DNA of 64,000 nt from Moorella glycerini (GCF_009735625.1 NZ_CP046244.1:1736001-1800000); one strand, 5' to 3'. Counted from the first letter of the stretch, positions 39,592 through 49,136 are shown. A program made the numbers and translations. The notes: generated by a model not told the origin, from the letters alone.

Positions 39592-39733
39592 CACAACCCC
39601 TCCCCAGGATTTAAGGTTAACCGGTCCGGTCATTTACCAGTTTAACCTTAACCTGTCCCCCAGGACAGGCAAAAGGTGTGTGGTGGCTAATGTAGCAGGG
39701 AGGCTTTACGGAACCGAGGAAAGCATGGTAAAA

Positions 39734-40264
39734 TTAATTAGCCATAAAATTGCGCCGGAAATGATTATGAAACCTTTGGGAAAAGGTTTCGGCGTTGGGG
39801 AACGCGGCAATCATTTCGAGCAATTTTATGGCCCTTTGTTTAAATTCCGGCGGGATTATTTCCCGGCAACCCTGCTCCCAGAAAAACGCCTGGATGGAGT
39901 TCATATTCTTCGCAAAACGGCGGTGGTAAAACTGGAGCAGCTGGTAGTAAATAAGGAAGCGGACATGGGAGAAGAAATACATGAGGCAGTCCAGGATGAA
40001 CTTAAGGGAATACTGGTAGTAGGGCAGGAGGAAGGAAGGCAAAAGAGAGAAGGTGTGCCGGCAGGAGCGGCACCAAAAGCGGCAGATAGGCAGCCGTACC
40101 CACTTTTCCGAGTCACTACCGGCATTACGCCAGTAAAAGCCATGCCGCTTTAGCGCCTTCCGGGCCATACAGATAGGGCAAGACTCTATGACGGGAAACT
40201 CATTTTTCTTACCCCGGGCAGCATAATCCTCCAGGGAAATACCGAAATTGTATACCAGTTGCAT
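39734..40264 (-). CDS. Transposon zinc-ribbon protein, DUF6431-like, variant (copy 3)
   Basis: The 176-aa protein keeps the CPIC and CRSC ligands and both termini, but carries over a dozen substitutions clustered in the middle. Examples are MYFFSHVRFLIYYQ for IYFFSKARLLIYYQ, RFAKNMNSIQAFFWEQGCRE for RWAKNMNCIQAFFREQGYQE, and EKWVRLPIC for EKWLQLPIC. The flanking integrase is identical to other copies, which suggests gene conversion with a related element. If this protein affects target choice, the variant could behave differently. Confidence 0.7.
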   Translation of the reverse strand: MQLVYNFGISLEDYAARGKKNEFPVIESCPICMARKALKRHGFYWRNAGSDSEKWVRLPICRFWCRSCRHTFSLLPSFLLPYYQYSLKFILDCLMYFFSHVRFLIYYQLLQFYHRRFAKNMNSIQAFFWEQGCREIIPPEFKQRAIKLLEMIAAFPNAETFSQRFHNHFRRNFMAN

Positions 40265-40388
40265 AAACAGCCCCCCAGAATAATTTGCTAAAATTATATC
40301 ACTTTGGGGGAACTGTTACATGTTATCTCGATATTTTAAATTGATAAAGTTAGGACTGGTTTTAAGGATGATAGTGTGCTAAATGACA

Positions 40389-41368
40389 CTATGAGGCATT
40401 GAAACACCTGGTTGTCGCCAAGACTGCGGAAGGGTACTTTTCGTTACCATCCTACCTATGAGGCATTGAAACCCCTTCTAGGTAAGCCTTTTCAAGTTCC
40501 TCCTCGCGTTACCATCCTACCTATGAGGCATTGAAACTCTACTTCCGGTTGTCCCGTTTCTGGGGCCGTCTCCTGTTACCATCCTACCTATGAGGCATTG
40601 AAACCCAGGAAGATGGCCGAGTACAGCGCCGGGATCAAGGGTTACCATCCTACCTATGAGGCATTGAAACCCGGGCTCGTTGTAATGATTTCTCATACTT
40701 CTTTCTTAGTTACCATCCTACCTATGAGGCATTGAAACGCGTATCTATCCCGGAAGCAATGGAAAAGGCCAGCAAGTTACCATCCTACCTATGAGGCATT
40801 GAAACGCCGTTTAATTCCCAGGTAATATCCAGGAATAGGTTTGTTACCATCCTACCTATGAGGCATTGAAACAGCAATGAGGTGGTGCTGGTGTACCCTG
40901 TTACGGCTGAGTTACCATCCTACCTATGAGGCATTGAAACGCATACTCGGATTACCACCTTGGAGCCCGGCTTTATTGTTACCATCCTACCTATGAGGCA
41001 TTGAAACTTCGGCTTTTGAATTTAAAGACAGAAAAAAGGTTAAAGTTACCATCCTACCTATGAGGCATTGAAACCAATATGACACCAAAAGGAATTCAAG
41101 AATTACTGGGTTACCATCCTACCTATGAGGCATTGAAACGAGCAGGCCGGCGTAAAGCTGCCAGCACGGTTTATGTTACCATCCTACCTATGAGGCATTG
41201 AAACAAGTAGAACTCGAAGTCAGGCCCGCTGCCATCATACTTATGGATTAGATGCAATGTTACCATCCTACCTATGAGGCATTGAAACCCAGAGGTCGGC
41301 CCGTTCGCCCTGGGCCAACTCTTTGGTTACCATCCTACCTATGAGGCATTGAAACATAGACGCAATAT
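40389..41368 (+). CRISPR. CRISPR array segment 4 (14 full repeats)
   Basis: It starts with the right half of the repeat split by transposon copy 3 (40389-40405), then full repeats from 40443 to 41326. The spacer between the repeats at 41175 and 41259 is 54 nt, far longer than the 35-39 nt norm. The last spacer is cut by IS21 after CGCAATAT (41361-41368) and resumes at 45830; its rebuilt length is 35 nt. Confidence 0.97.
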
Positions 41369-41486
41369 TGTTGATTGTCAATAGAAATGACCCACTATGT
41401 GCAAATAAAATTGACCCACTGGAGAACAAAAATAATAAGCTTCAAGTCATGCGCCAAAAGGAACGAGATGTAACTCAGTTGCCGAA

Positions 41487-42245
41487 TTAACGGTCGTTGG
41501 CTGCTTTCAGTTTACCCTTGAGCCGGTAGCTAGTGCCGTTAATATAGAAAATAAGGGCGTGATGCACAAGCCGGTCAATTATGGCCGCGGCTACCACCTG
41601 GTCGGAAAATATCTCCCCCCATTCGTTGAAGTTATAGTTGCTGGTCAGGATAATACTCCCCTTCTCGTAACGCATGGAAACCAGGCGGAAGAGAAGGTTG
41701 GCCTGTTCTTTAGTTACGGGCATGTAGCCGAGTTCGTCGATGATTAGAAGGTTGAGCCGGGAGTACCCCAGCAGCTTATCGAGAAGGCCGCCGTCTTTGG
41801 CGCTTAAAAGTAGTTCTTCTAAAAGCTTCTGGGCGGTGATAAATGCTACGCGATATTTAGCCATGCAGGCCTTGATGCCTAAGGCTACTGATAGATGGGT
41901 CTTGCCGACCCCAGGGGGACCCAGGAAGACGATATTCTCCTTTTTTTCCACGAAATCCAGGGAGCCTAAAGCGATAATTTCTTTTTCCCGGATGGAGGGC
42001 TGGAAGCTAAAGTCAAACTCCTCCAGGGTTTTGATGAAGGGGAAACGTGCTTTATTGATTTTCGTCTTGACCGTGCCCTCGTTTTTCCTTTTTAACTCCT
42101 CTTCGAAGAGAAGGGAGAGGTATTCGATATAAGAGAGGTTGTTTTGCGAAGCCTTCTCCGTTACCTCCTGGTAGTGGGCGAGCATCCCTTTTAGTTTTAA
42201 GGCCTGCATCTGGCTTTCCAGGTAAGCGGTTAATTTGTTGCTCAT
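41487..42245 (-). CDS. istB: IS21 helper ATPase IstB
   Basis: A 252-aa AAA+ ATPase that assists the IS21 transposase in target capture. It has IVFLGPPGVGKTHLSVALGIKACM (Walker A near residue 107), NLLIIDELGYMP (Walker B near 170) and the sensor LTSNYNFNEWGEIF near 206. The start ATG at 42245 overlaps the istA stop by ATGA, the usual istA-istB coupling. The gene is intact even though istA is broken. Confidence 0.93.
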   Translation of the reverse strand: MSNKLTAYLESQMQALKLKGMLAHYQEVTEKASQNNLSYIEYLSLLFEEELKRKNEGTVKTKINKARFPFIKTLEEFDFSFQPSIREKEIIALGSLDFVEKKENIVFLGPPGVGKTHLSVALGIKACMAKYRVAFITAQKLLEELLLSAKDGGLLDKLLGYSRLNLLIIDELGYMPVTKEQANLLFRLVSMRYEKGSIILTSNYNFNEWGEIFSDQVVAAAIIDRLVHHALIFYINGTSYRLKGKLKAANDR

Positions 42246-43377
42246 GATACTGCCGCCACCTCGCTCTCCTTTAGGGCATAACAGGAGAGGTCCCGTTTGA
42301 TTTTACCTGGCGGCATATTGCCACTTGCCGGGTCACAGGCACAAGAAAGCGGAGTGATTTCCTTGCACTCTAAAAGCCTTTTTATGCTGTTTTTGTGATA
42401 AGAGCCGATTTTCAGGCATTCTTTGATGGCTGCTATGATATCTTCCCGGCTATATATCTCCTGGTAGCTTAAGATTTCTGCCAGGTGCCAGTAGAGGTTG
42501 GCCCCGTTCTTAGCACGCAGGCCTGCCAGGTATTTTTGACCGTCTGCGCCAAAGGCGCTGATAAACTCCTCCACCAGGGCCGAGCGCAGTTTTAGTTTCT
42601 TTTCCTGGTATTGACGGTTGATGGTTTCGTGTTCGGGGTGAAGGGGACGGACGGTTTGCTTTTTAAGTTCAAGTTCGAACTCCGCTAAAAGCGTCCCTGC
42701 CTCGTCATATACCTTCAGGCGCCGGCCGTAGATGTTTTCGACCCACACCCTCCTTAAGCAGTAGCGCAGGGGTACGGGGTAGAGATTGCCGTCGTGGGAT
42801 ATATAGCCATCATTACTCACCTTCCGGGGTTCTTTATGGTGTAATAAGGCCGGTTCGACAGCCGGTATTTGGAGAAGGCACCCTTTTTCCTCGACAAACA
42901 TCTCCGCCGGCGGCCGGCCTAAGCTGCTGTGGGGCCTTTTATTGTAGGCTTCCTGGAACTCTGAAAGCTTTACAGCGAATTCGTTTAAGTCCCCCACCTC
43001 CAGGCCCCGCAGCAGGTGTTCCTGGACGTAGTAAAAGGGGCGCTCTACCTTGCCCTTGGTCCGGGGACGGTAGTTTTCGCAAGCTGAGGGCTGGATGCCA
43101 TACAGCCCGCAGAATTTGAGAAACTCGTCATTGTACCGGATGATACCGTCTTTCTGGTGAGTGATAACCATTTGCTTGCCGTTGTCAATCACCAATTCCG
43201 GGGCATAACCGCCGAAGAAGTCAATGGCCTCAACCAGAACCCGGATCACATCGGCGGTGGTGATGCTTAATGAGAAGGTGTAGAATTTCATCCGGCTAAA
43301 AGACAGGACCACCTCGTGGAGATATATTTTTACCGGCTTCCCGTCTACCGGTAACGTCCACACCTTCCAATCGTACT

Positions 43378-45263
43378 CCTGACTTTATCAGTTGAATCCC
43401 TAGAACCCGCATAAAACCTAGAAAAATAGAAAACAAGACGCGCATTTTGCCACTACAACCGGTCCTGCCAGCGGGCAGCAAACTCCTCTACACGGGTAAT
43501 GTTTCCCGGCGGTGCAATCCGCATTAGGCGCAGGATCTTTTTGCTCAACTCTGTACTCTGGGTCTTGATAAAGAACACCTCTCCTTTGATCTCTACCTCG
43601 GCAAAGTTGAGGGAGTTTAACGCTTCCCGGATTTCTGCCGGCGAGGCATTTTCCACCGCTTGCCGGAGCTTGAATTCCAGAGTGCGTTCGAGAAGAAAGG
43701 CGAGGAAGCAAATTACAAAGTGTCCTTTAATCCGCCTTTCGGTCCAGTGAAAAACCGGCCGGACTTTCAGGGTGCTTTTCATGACGCGAAAAGATTCTTC
43801 AATCCGCCACAGGTTATGGTAAGCATCCAGGATGTCTTTGGCACTCATTTCTTTCTCGCTGGTCTGGATGCCGTAGTAGCCGTCAAATTGTTTGTCCCGG
43901 GCAATGGCTTCTTCGTCCAGTATCCACGTGCCCGTACAGTCTATTTCTTTGAGGTATTTCTTGCCGCCACGTTTGTTGCTGGCCTGGATTTTGGCCTTGC
44001 TTTCTAAAAGGGTTTGGGCTTTCTCGATTAACCTTTCCCGGTCGGCCCGGTCTTTTTCCGCCCGCCGGCTGGAGTAGGTGACGATCAGTTTTTCGGGTAA
44101 TTTGTATTTTTTCCCTTCAGCGGTGAATTCGTTTATGTACTCGATAACCTTGTAGCGAAGGACTTCTCCTTCATCGTCCTTTATCTCCTGGTAGCCATTT
44201 TCGTCCAATATCATATCGGTAATCTCTTTTTTCATGCTCTTGATGCGGGCGGCAAAGATGTAGCTGTAGCCCCGTTCCACTATGCGTTTTAAGTTAAGCT
44301 TGCTGTTGATCCCCCGGTCGGCGACGATGATCACCCGGCGCAGGCCAAAACGTTTTTCCAGCTTTTCTAAGGCCGTCTCCAGGGTCTTGCCGTCAAAGGT
44401 ATTGCCGGGGAAAAGCTCATAGCCAATGGGCCGCCCCTCGCAATCAATAAGCAGGCCCAATACCACCTGGACTTCGTTGAACTTACCGTCTTTACTGAAG
44501 CCGAAATCGCGTAAAGTGTCGGCTTCGACGCTGGCAAAGGAAAAGGTCGTTACATCATAAAAAACCACATCCACCTGCATGTTAAAAAGGTGGCGGTTCT
44601 TTTGGAACATCTCCTCCTCCAACAACTCTTTATACTCGCAGAGTAAATCCAAGGAGCGGTAGAGGTGGTTTAAGGCTACGTCGGGTAAACTGGCATAACG
44701 GTGCTGGTAGTTGTAGGTACCTAATTTACTCCTGGGTTCAAGGAGGTGCTGGATAGCCATAAGAAAACTGGCGTCGCTTAATTCGAATTGTACCTTACGT
44801 TTGGCACTGATCTTCTTTAAAAGTTTGGGTAGCTCAAATTGGTTCCAGATCTTCTGGTAGACCACATAGCCCCAGTTCTTGATCTGCGCCTCGGAAAAGC
44901 TGGCTAAACTGGTCACCTCCCTGGCCTTGGACAATTCTAAGAGGCGCTTACCAAGTCTTTGAAAGCTGGGGTTGTTTTCAATCTCGTCCAGGCGACCGAG
45001 ATTGAGGAGGACCTTGTGTTTAACAGCTCCATTTTCCCGGTAAGATTGGACTAGCTGGACGTACTGGTGGTTTTTGGTTTTAGTTATTTTGATGAACATG
45101 CTTAAATGATACCACTAACATTGCCTATTGTCTAGATAATATTTGGTATTTCACAATATTAGTTGCCACTACGTTTTTCGCTTTTTGGGCTATTTTTAAC
45201 GCCCAAAGCTAGATTTTATCTGGGTTCTTGAATCAGTAAAATGTCGCAACTGATAAACTCAGG
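43378..45263 (-). mobile_element. IS1634-family element nested in IS21 istA, with 105-bp target duplication
   Basis: The inverted ends begin CCTGACTTTATCAGTTG (left) and CCTGAGTTTATCAGTTG (right, complement). The direct repeats on either side are 105 bp (43273-43377 and 45264-45368) and appear identical. Very long, variable target duplications are a known peculiarity of IS1634-family elements, first described in Mycoplasma. Confidence 0.92.
43453..45099 (-). CDS. IS1634-family transposase (548 aa)
   Basis: DDE transposase with FIKITKTKNHQYVQLVQSYRENG at the N-terminus. Catalytic blocks are VVFYDVTTFSFASVEAD, RVIIVADRGINSKLNLKRI and YHNLWRIEESFRVMKSTLKVRPVFHW (YREK-type Glu region). The start is ATG at 45099 (MFIKITK). 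The gene is intact and reads in the same direction as the disrupted istA. It is clearly different in sequence from the two other IS1634-type transposases in this window. Confidence 0.92.
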   Translation of the reverse strand: MFIKITKTKNHQYVQLVQSYRENGAVKHKVLLNLGRLDEIENNPSFQRLGKRLLELSKAREVTSLASFSEAQIKNWGYVVYQKIWNQFELPKLLKKISAKRKVQFELSDASFLMAIQHLLEPRSKLGTYNYQHRYASLPDVALNHLYRSLDLLCEYKELLEEEMFQKNRHLFNMQVDVVFYDVTTFSFASVEADTLRDFGFSKDGKFNEVQVVLGLLIDCEGRPIGYELFPGNTFDGKTLETALEKLEKRFGLRRVIIVADRGINSKLNLKRIVERGYSYIFAARIKSMKKEITDMILDENGYQEIKDDEGEVLRYKVIEYINEFTAEGKKYKLPEKLIVTYSSRRAEKDRADRERLIEKAQTLLESKAKIQASNKRGGKKYLKEIDCTGTWILDEEAIARDKQFDGYYGIQTSEKEMSAKDILDAYHNLWRIEESFRVMKSTLKVRPVFHWTERRIKGHFVICFLAFLLERTLEFKLRQAVENASPAEIREALNSLNFAEVEIKGEVFFIKTQSTELSKKILRLMRIAPPGNITRVEEFAARWQDRL

Positions 45264-45821
45264 AGAAGGTGTAGAATTTCATCCGGCTAAAAGACAGGAC
45301 CACCTCGTGGAGATATATTTTTACCGGCTTCCCGTCTACCGGTAACGTCCACACCTTCCAATCGTACTGCATCTGCTGGCCTGGGCTGGTTTCCACCCAG
45401 GTGGTGGTTAATTTGGCAGTCTTATCTTCTGCCTTTATGGACCTAAGATAACGGTGGACGCTGGCCAGGGAGCCTTGATAGCCCTTATCTTTCAGTTCTT
45501 TGTAAATCCTTGTGCCGATATATCCTTTGGCAAGCATAATCTTGATTTCTTCCAGAAACCTGTCCAGTTCTTTGACATACTCCCTGGCTTTAAACTGAGG
45601 CGGGTTGGCTTCTTTCAGGTACTTTTTGACGGTATTCCTGGATACCCCAACTGTCTTGGCTATTTGCCTGATGCCGACCCCTTGGGCATGCAGTGCCTTG
45701 ATGCGTTGCCATTTGTACATGCTGACCACCTCTTTTTCCTCCCCCTCTCAGGGGAGATTTTATCATTAGGTGGGTCAGTTTTATTTGACGATCTGGGGTC
45801 AATTCTATTTTACGATCTACA

Positions 45822-46475
45822 CGCAATATAAAAACTCGGTTCGCTCGCCAAGTTACCATCCTACCTATGAGGCATTGAAACAGAGAAGAAGGGTTTTGAA
45901 TACCCTCTTCTCCCGCGTTACCATCCTACCTATGAGGCATTGAAACCCGAAAATCCGAACACGATGAGCATCCACCTTGCCCGTTACCATCCTACCTATG
46001 AGGCATTGAAACTTCAAATTGCGCCCATTTTTCATCTTCTGTTTTCCGTTACCATCCTACCTATGAGGCATTGAAACATCCTCCAATAACCAAGGTTAAA
46101 ATTACATTCCATTTGTTACCATCCTACCTATGAGGCATTGAAACATGTATACGCCGAAAAGGTCGGCCTAAAGCCTGAAGGTTACCATCCTACCTATGAG
46201 GCATTGAAACTGGTGACGCTTACCAAAAACGGCATCCCGCTAATCAAGGTTACCATCCTACCTATGAGGCATTGAAACGTTGCTAACCCAACCATAGCCA
46301 TGGTAGGAGAAGCAGGTTACCATCCTATCTATGAGGCATTGAAACATTACACAGACCCGTTTATAGACCAGTCCATCACCGTGTTACCATCCTACCTATG
46401 AGGCATTGAAACACCTTTACAAGGGCCTCACCCAGATGTTCCCCCGGAGTTACCATCCTACCTATGAGGCACCCT
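45822..46475 (+). CRISPR. CRISPR array segment 5 (10 repeats, last truncated)
   Basis: It begins with the IS21 duplication and the right part of the interrupted spacer. Repeats start at 45852, 45917, 45983 and on to 46383; the tenth at 46449 is cut after GAGGCA by the next IS. The repeat at 46316 has T for C at position 13. The spacer at 45882 contains an inverted repeat (GAGAAGAAGGGT / ACCCTCTTCTC). Drifting repeats fit a trailer-side position. Confidence 0.95.
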
Positions 46476-48405
46476 AGTTCGACAGTTGCTAGGCAAAAAT
46501 GACTGCTTTCTAGATGAAGAGGCCTTATAAATCAAGGGTTTCCGGTTTCGGGAAAGCTCAAAAATCAAAAACTGCCTAGGCACACGATTTCGGAATTAAA
46601 GCTTGATAACGACATAGTACATGCGCTATAATATAGACATGTACATAAGAACTATTTCCCGCAAAAACAAGGACGGCTCTGTTGTCCGTTATATCCAGCT
46701 TGCCCACAACGTCTGGGACCCCAAGGCCGGCTACCCGAAAGCCAAAGTACTCTTCAACTTCGGCCGCGAAGAGGATGTAGACCGGGAAGCCCTGGTCCGC
46801 CTGGTAAAGAGTATTACGCGTTTTTTGGGACCGGAAGAGGCTTTACGCACCCAGGCAGAGTTAAACGGCAGCGCTCCCCTAACTTTTGTCTCCAGCCGGC
46901 CTATAGGTGGCGCCTGGGTGTTAAACGAGCTCTGGAACCAGCTGGGTATCAACCGCGTTTTAGCCGGGCTGCTGGCCAAACGTAAGTTCCAGGCGCCGGT
47001 AGAACGAGCCATCTTCGCTATGGTAGCCAACCGGGCTTTGAACCCGGCCAGTAAACTTAAGACCGAGGATTGGGTCAGCCACGATGTTTTCATTCCCGGC
47101 CTCCCGGACGTGCCGGTGCAAAACCTTTACCGAGCCATGGACTTCTTACTGGAGGCTGCTGAAGAACTGCAAAAGGATATCTTCTTCTCCGTGGCCCACC
47201 TCTTCAACCTGGAAGTCGATCTCCTGTACTTCGATACCACCTCCACCTACTTTGAAGTGGAAGAGGAGGATAATCCGGAGGACCATAAGCAGCACCTTCG
47301 GCGTAAAGGCAACTCCAAGGACCACCGGCCGGATTTACCCCAGGTGGTAATCGGCCTGGCTGTCACCAGGGAGGGCCTGCCGGTACGCTGCTGGGTCTGG
47401 CCGGGTAACACCGCCGACATGGCGGTAATCGAGCAAGTCAAAAAGGACCTGGTGGGCTGGCAACTGGGCCGGGTCATCACTGTTGTCGACCGCGGTTTTG
47501 CTTCGGAAGACAACCTTCGTTACCTCCAGCGCGCCGGCGGCCACTACATTGCCGGCGAAAAGATGCGCAGCGGCAAGGATACGGTGGCAGAGGCCCTGGC
47601 CCGGCCGGGCCGCTACAAAACTGTCAAGGATAACCTTGAAGTTAAAGAAGTTATCGTCGGCGACGGCGAAAAAAGGGTCCGCTACGTCCTGGTACGCAAC
47701 CCCAAAGAAGCAGAAAAAGACAGACTGGAGCGGGAGAAAATCCTGGCCCGCCTCAAAGAAGAACTAAAGGCCATTGGCGACCTCAAAGGCGAACCCCATA
47801 CCAAAGCTTGTTGTCAACTCATCGCCCATCCCACCTATGGCCGCTATCTCAAGACCGACAAGAAAGGGCAACCGTATATCGATATGGCCAAGGTGAAAGC
47901 CGAAGAAAAGCTGGACGGCAAATACCTGTTAAGGACCTCGGACGATACTTTAAGCCCGGAAGACGTAGCTCTCGGCTACAAGCAGCTTCTCGAAGTAGAA
48001 GAGGCCTTCCGCACCATGAAGCAGTCCTTAGAGCTGCGGCCTATTTATCATCGTCTGAGCGATCGCATCCATGCCCACGTCCTCCTGTGCTGGCTGGGAC
48101 TGCTCCTAATCCGGGTAGCTGAAACGAAGGTTGAGGATAGCTGGCGGAACATCCGCCAGACCCTGGAACGCATGCACCTGGGCGAATTTATTGCTCCTGA
48201 CGGCAGGGTACTCCAGAGGACGGAAACGACGCCACAACAGCAGCATATCTTTAAGGCCCTTGGGATAAAGGCACCGCCGCAAATAATCGCGGTCGAAACA
48301 AAAGGCCAAAAGAGGTCCCTAGTAACACGCGCCCAAAAAGCCGATCCCTGAAACCCTTGCGCAACAAGCTGTTGCGCTTATTGTTCACCTAGCAACTGTC
48401 GAACT
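46476..48405 (+). mobile_element. IS1634-type element at the distal end of the array
   Basis: Perfect 18-bp inverted ends begin AGTTCGACAGTTGCTAGG. The left flank is a truncated CRISPR repeat followed by CCCT, and the right flank is unrelated DNA, so no target duplication is visible. One side has probably been deleted or rearranged after insertion. Confidence 0.9.
46639..48351 (+). CDS. IS1634-family transposase (570 aa)
   Basis: DDE transposase with YIRTISRKNKDGSVVRYIQLAHN at the start. Catalytic segments are LLYFDTTSTYFEVEEED, RVITVVDRGFASEDNLRYL and YKQLLEVEEAFRTMKQSLELRPIYH. ATG at 46639 (MYIRTI) is preferred over the longer frame from 46621 because it matches the family N-terminus. No frameshift is visible. 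Codon use is more GC-rich than in the other two IS1634-type genes, indicating a different source. Confidence 0.92.
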   Translation: MYIRTISRKNKDGSVVRYIQLAHNVWDPKAGYPKAKVLFNFGREEDVDREALVRLVKSITRFLGPEEALRTQAELNGSAPLTFVSSRPIGGAWVLNELWNQLGINRVLAGLLAKRKFQAPVERAIFAMVANRALNPASKLKTEDWVSHDVFIPGLPDVPVQNLYRAMDFLLEAAEELQKDIFFSVAHLFNLEVDLLYFDTTSTYFEVEEEDNPEDHKQHLRRKGNSKDHRPDLPQVVIGLAVTREGLPVRCWVWPGNTADMAVIEQVKKDLVGWQLGRVITVVDRGFASEDNLRYLQRAGGHYIAGEKMRSGKDTVAEALARPGRYKTVKDNLEVKEVIVGDGEKRVRYVLVRNPKEAEKDRLEREKILARLKEELKAIGDLKGEPHTKACCQLIAHPTYGRYLKTDKKGQPYIDMAKVKAEEKLDGKYLLRTSDDTLSPEDVALGYKQLLEVEEAFRTMKQSLELRPIYHRLSDRIHAHVLLCWLGLLLIRVAETKVEDSWRNIRQTLERMHLGEFIAPDGRVLQRTETTPQQQHIFKALGIKAPPQIIAVETKGQKRSLVTRAQKADP

Positions 48406-48560
48406 CGGGCGTGTGTGAGGCTCCAAAAGATAAAAAAGGCGCCGGCAACTAAAATTTTAGGTACCCAAAAACCATGACCGGCAAGAAAAATTACCGCTCA
48501 ATCAGGCAAAAAGAATAAAAAGCCCTCCAAGGGCATACGGGCAGAAAATCGCCATATCGA

Positions 48561-49127
48561 TTAAGATTTGCTCATAAAGTGGCGGGTCTGAAAAGCAAAG
48601 TATAAAAGGCTGAAGGGTTCCAGGTGATAGCTAGAGGAAAGTGTGGTAATAAAGGCCCTGGCCCAGGAGGCCGGGTCCGAGGCGGCCAGAACAACGCCTT
48701 CCGAGCCCCAAAAGCCAGTAATGAGGGGGCTGTTTTCCAGAAGGCGGTTACAGTAAAAACAAACATGTTGATAAGCCATCTCGGCCCTATTGGAAGTCAT
48801 GTTAACCTTTATGGCAATATAGGCCATAGGTAGGTGATTAACTAGCCGTTGGTAAAGGACATAAAAAATGCAGGCCAGACTGTACTGAAAGCGCGGGGCC
48901 AAAAAGGAGGGTAGCAGCGAGACCGTCTTTTTACAGGCTGGACAGTAGTAACGCTGGATAACGATGACGTAGGAAGCCGTTAATGTTAAGGCATTACGGT
49001 AGAAAAAACCATGCCTGCGGAGCCGGCCTTCATAACAACAGCAGGGATTGGGACATCCATACAGTTCAGGGAATAAATTTTCCTTTCCCCGGCGATGATA
49101 TTCCTGTACAGTTATAGTTAACCATTT
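48561..49127 (-). pseudogene. Remnant of a zinc-ribbon (DUF6431-like) transposon protein
   Basis: The frame is open from 49127 to 48561. It encodes YHRRGKENLFPELYGCPNP and later RRHGFFYRNAL, CPACKKTVSLLPSFL and APRFQYSLACIFYV, aligning with the zinc-ribbon protein of the 3.3-kb transposon (EFPVIESCPIC..., HGFYWRN, CRSCRHTFSLLPSFLLPYYQYS). No ATG, GTG or TTG precedes the zinc region in frame; the first is TTG at 48902. No integrase or ATPase is next to it. It looks like the relic of a related, older transposon. The 155 bp between the IS end and this frame show nothing recognisable. Confidence 0.6.
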
Positions 49128-49136
49128 TCAGCTGGG

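Larger units (their letters stand above)
34977..40388 (-). mobile_element. Four-gene transposon, copy 3, with nested IS1634-type element
   Basis: It has the same terminal repeats and is flanked by a clean 6-bp duplication CTATGA (34971-34976 and 40389-40394) inside a CRISPR repeat, which defines the element's target-duplication length. Removing the nested 2,078-bp IS and one 6-bp duplication again leaves 3,328 bp. It differs from copies 1 and 2 at scattered sites, most densely in the zinc-ribbon gene. Confidence 0.94.
42242..45720 (-). pseudogene. istA: IS21 transposase IstA, split by an IS1634-type element
   Basis: The N-terminal part (45720 down to 45264) has the helix-turn-helix YKWQRIKALHAQGVGIRQIAKTVGVSRNTVKKYLKE. 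The C-terminal part (down to 42242) has the rve core with ELVIDNGKQMV and TKGKVERPFYYVQEHLL. Between them sits the nested element flanked by a 105-bp duplication of istA sequence (43273-43377 and 45264-45368). Removing element plus one duplication gives a clean in-frame 495-aa protein, so nothing else is damaged. As it stands, IstA is inactive. Confidence 0.9.
41369..45821 (-). mobile_element. IS21-family element in a CRISPR spacer
   Basis: The ends share TGT-GAT-GT followed by AT-rich repeats with internal GACCCAC motifs, as in IS21. An 8-bp duplication CGCAATAT (41361-41368 and 45822-45829) flanks it. It carries istA and istB on the minus strand; istA is split by a nested IS1634-type element. 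Removing the element and one duplication rebuilds a normal 35-nt spacer. Confidence 0.93.

Noticed and set aside
13452-40388. CRISPR-associated transposon (CAST) hypothesis
   Set aside because: The transposon carries no cas gene and no TniQ; the type I-B operon is complete with Cas3 and lies outside it. The transposon is in the array, not guided by it as far as the sequence shows.
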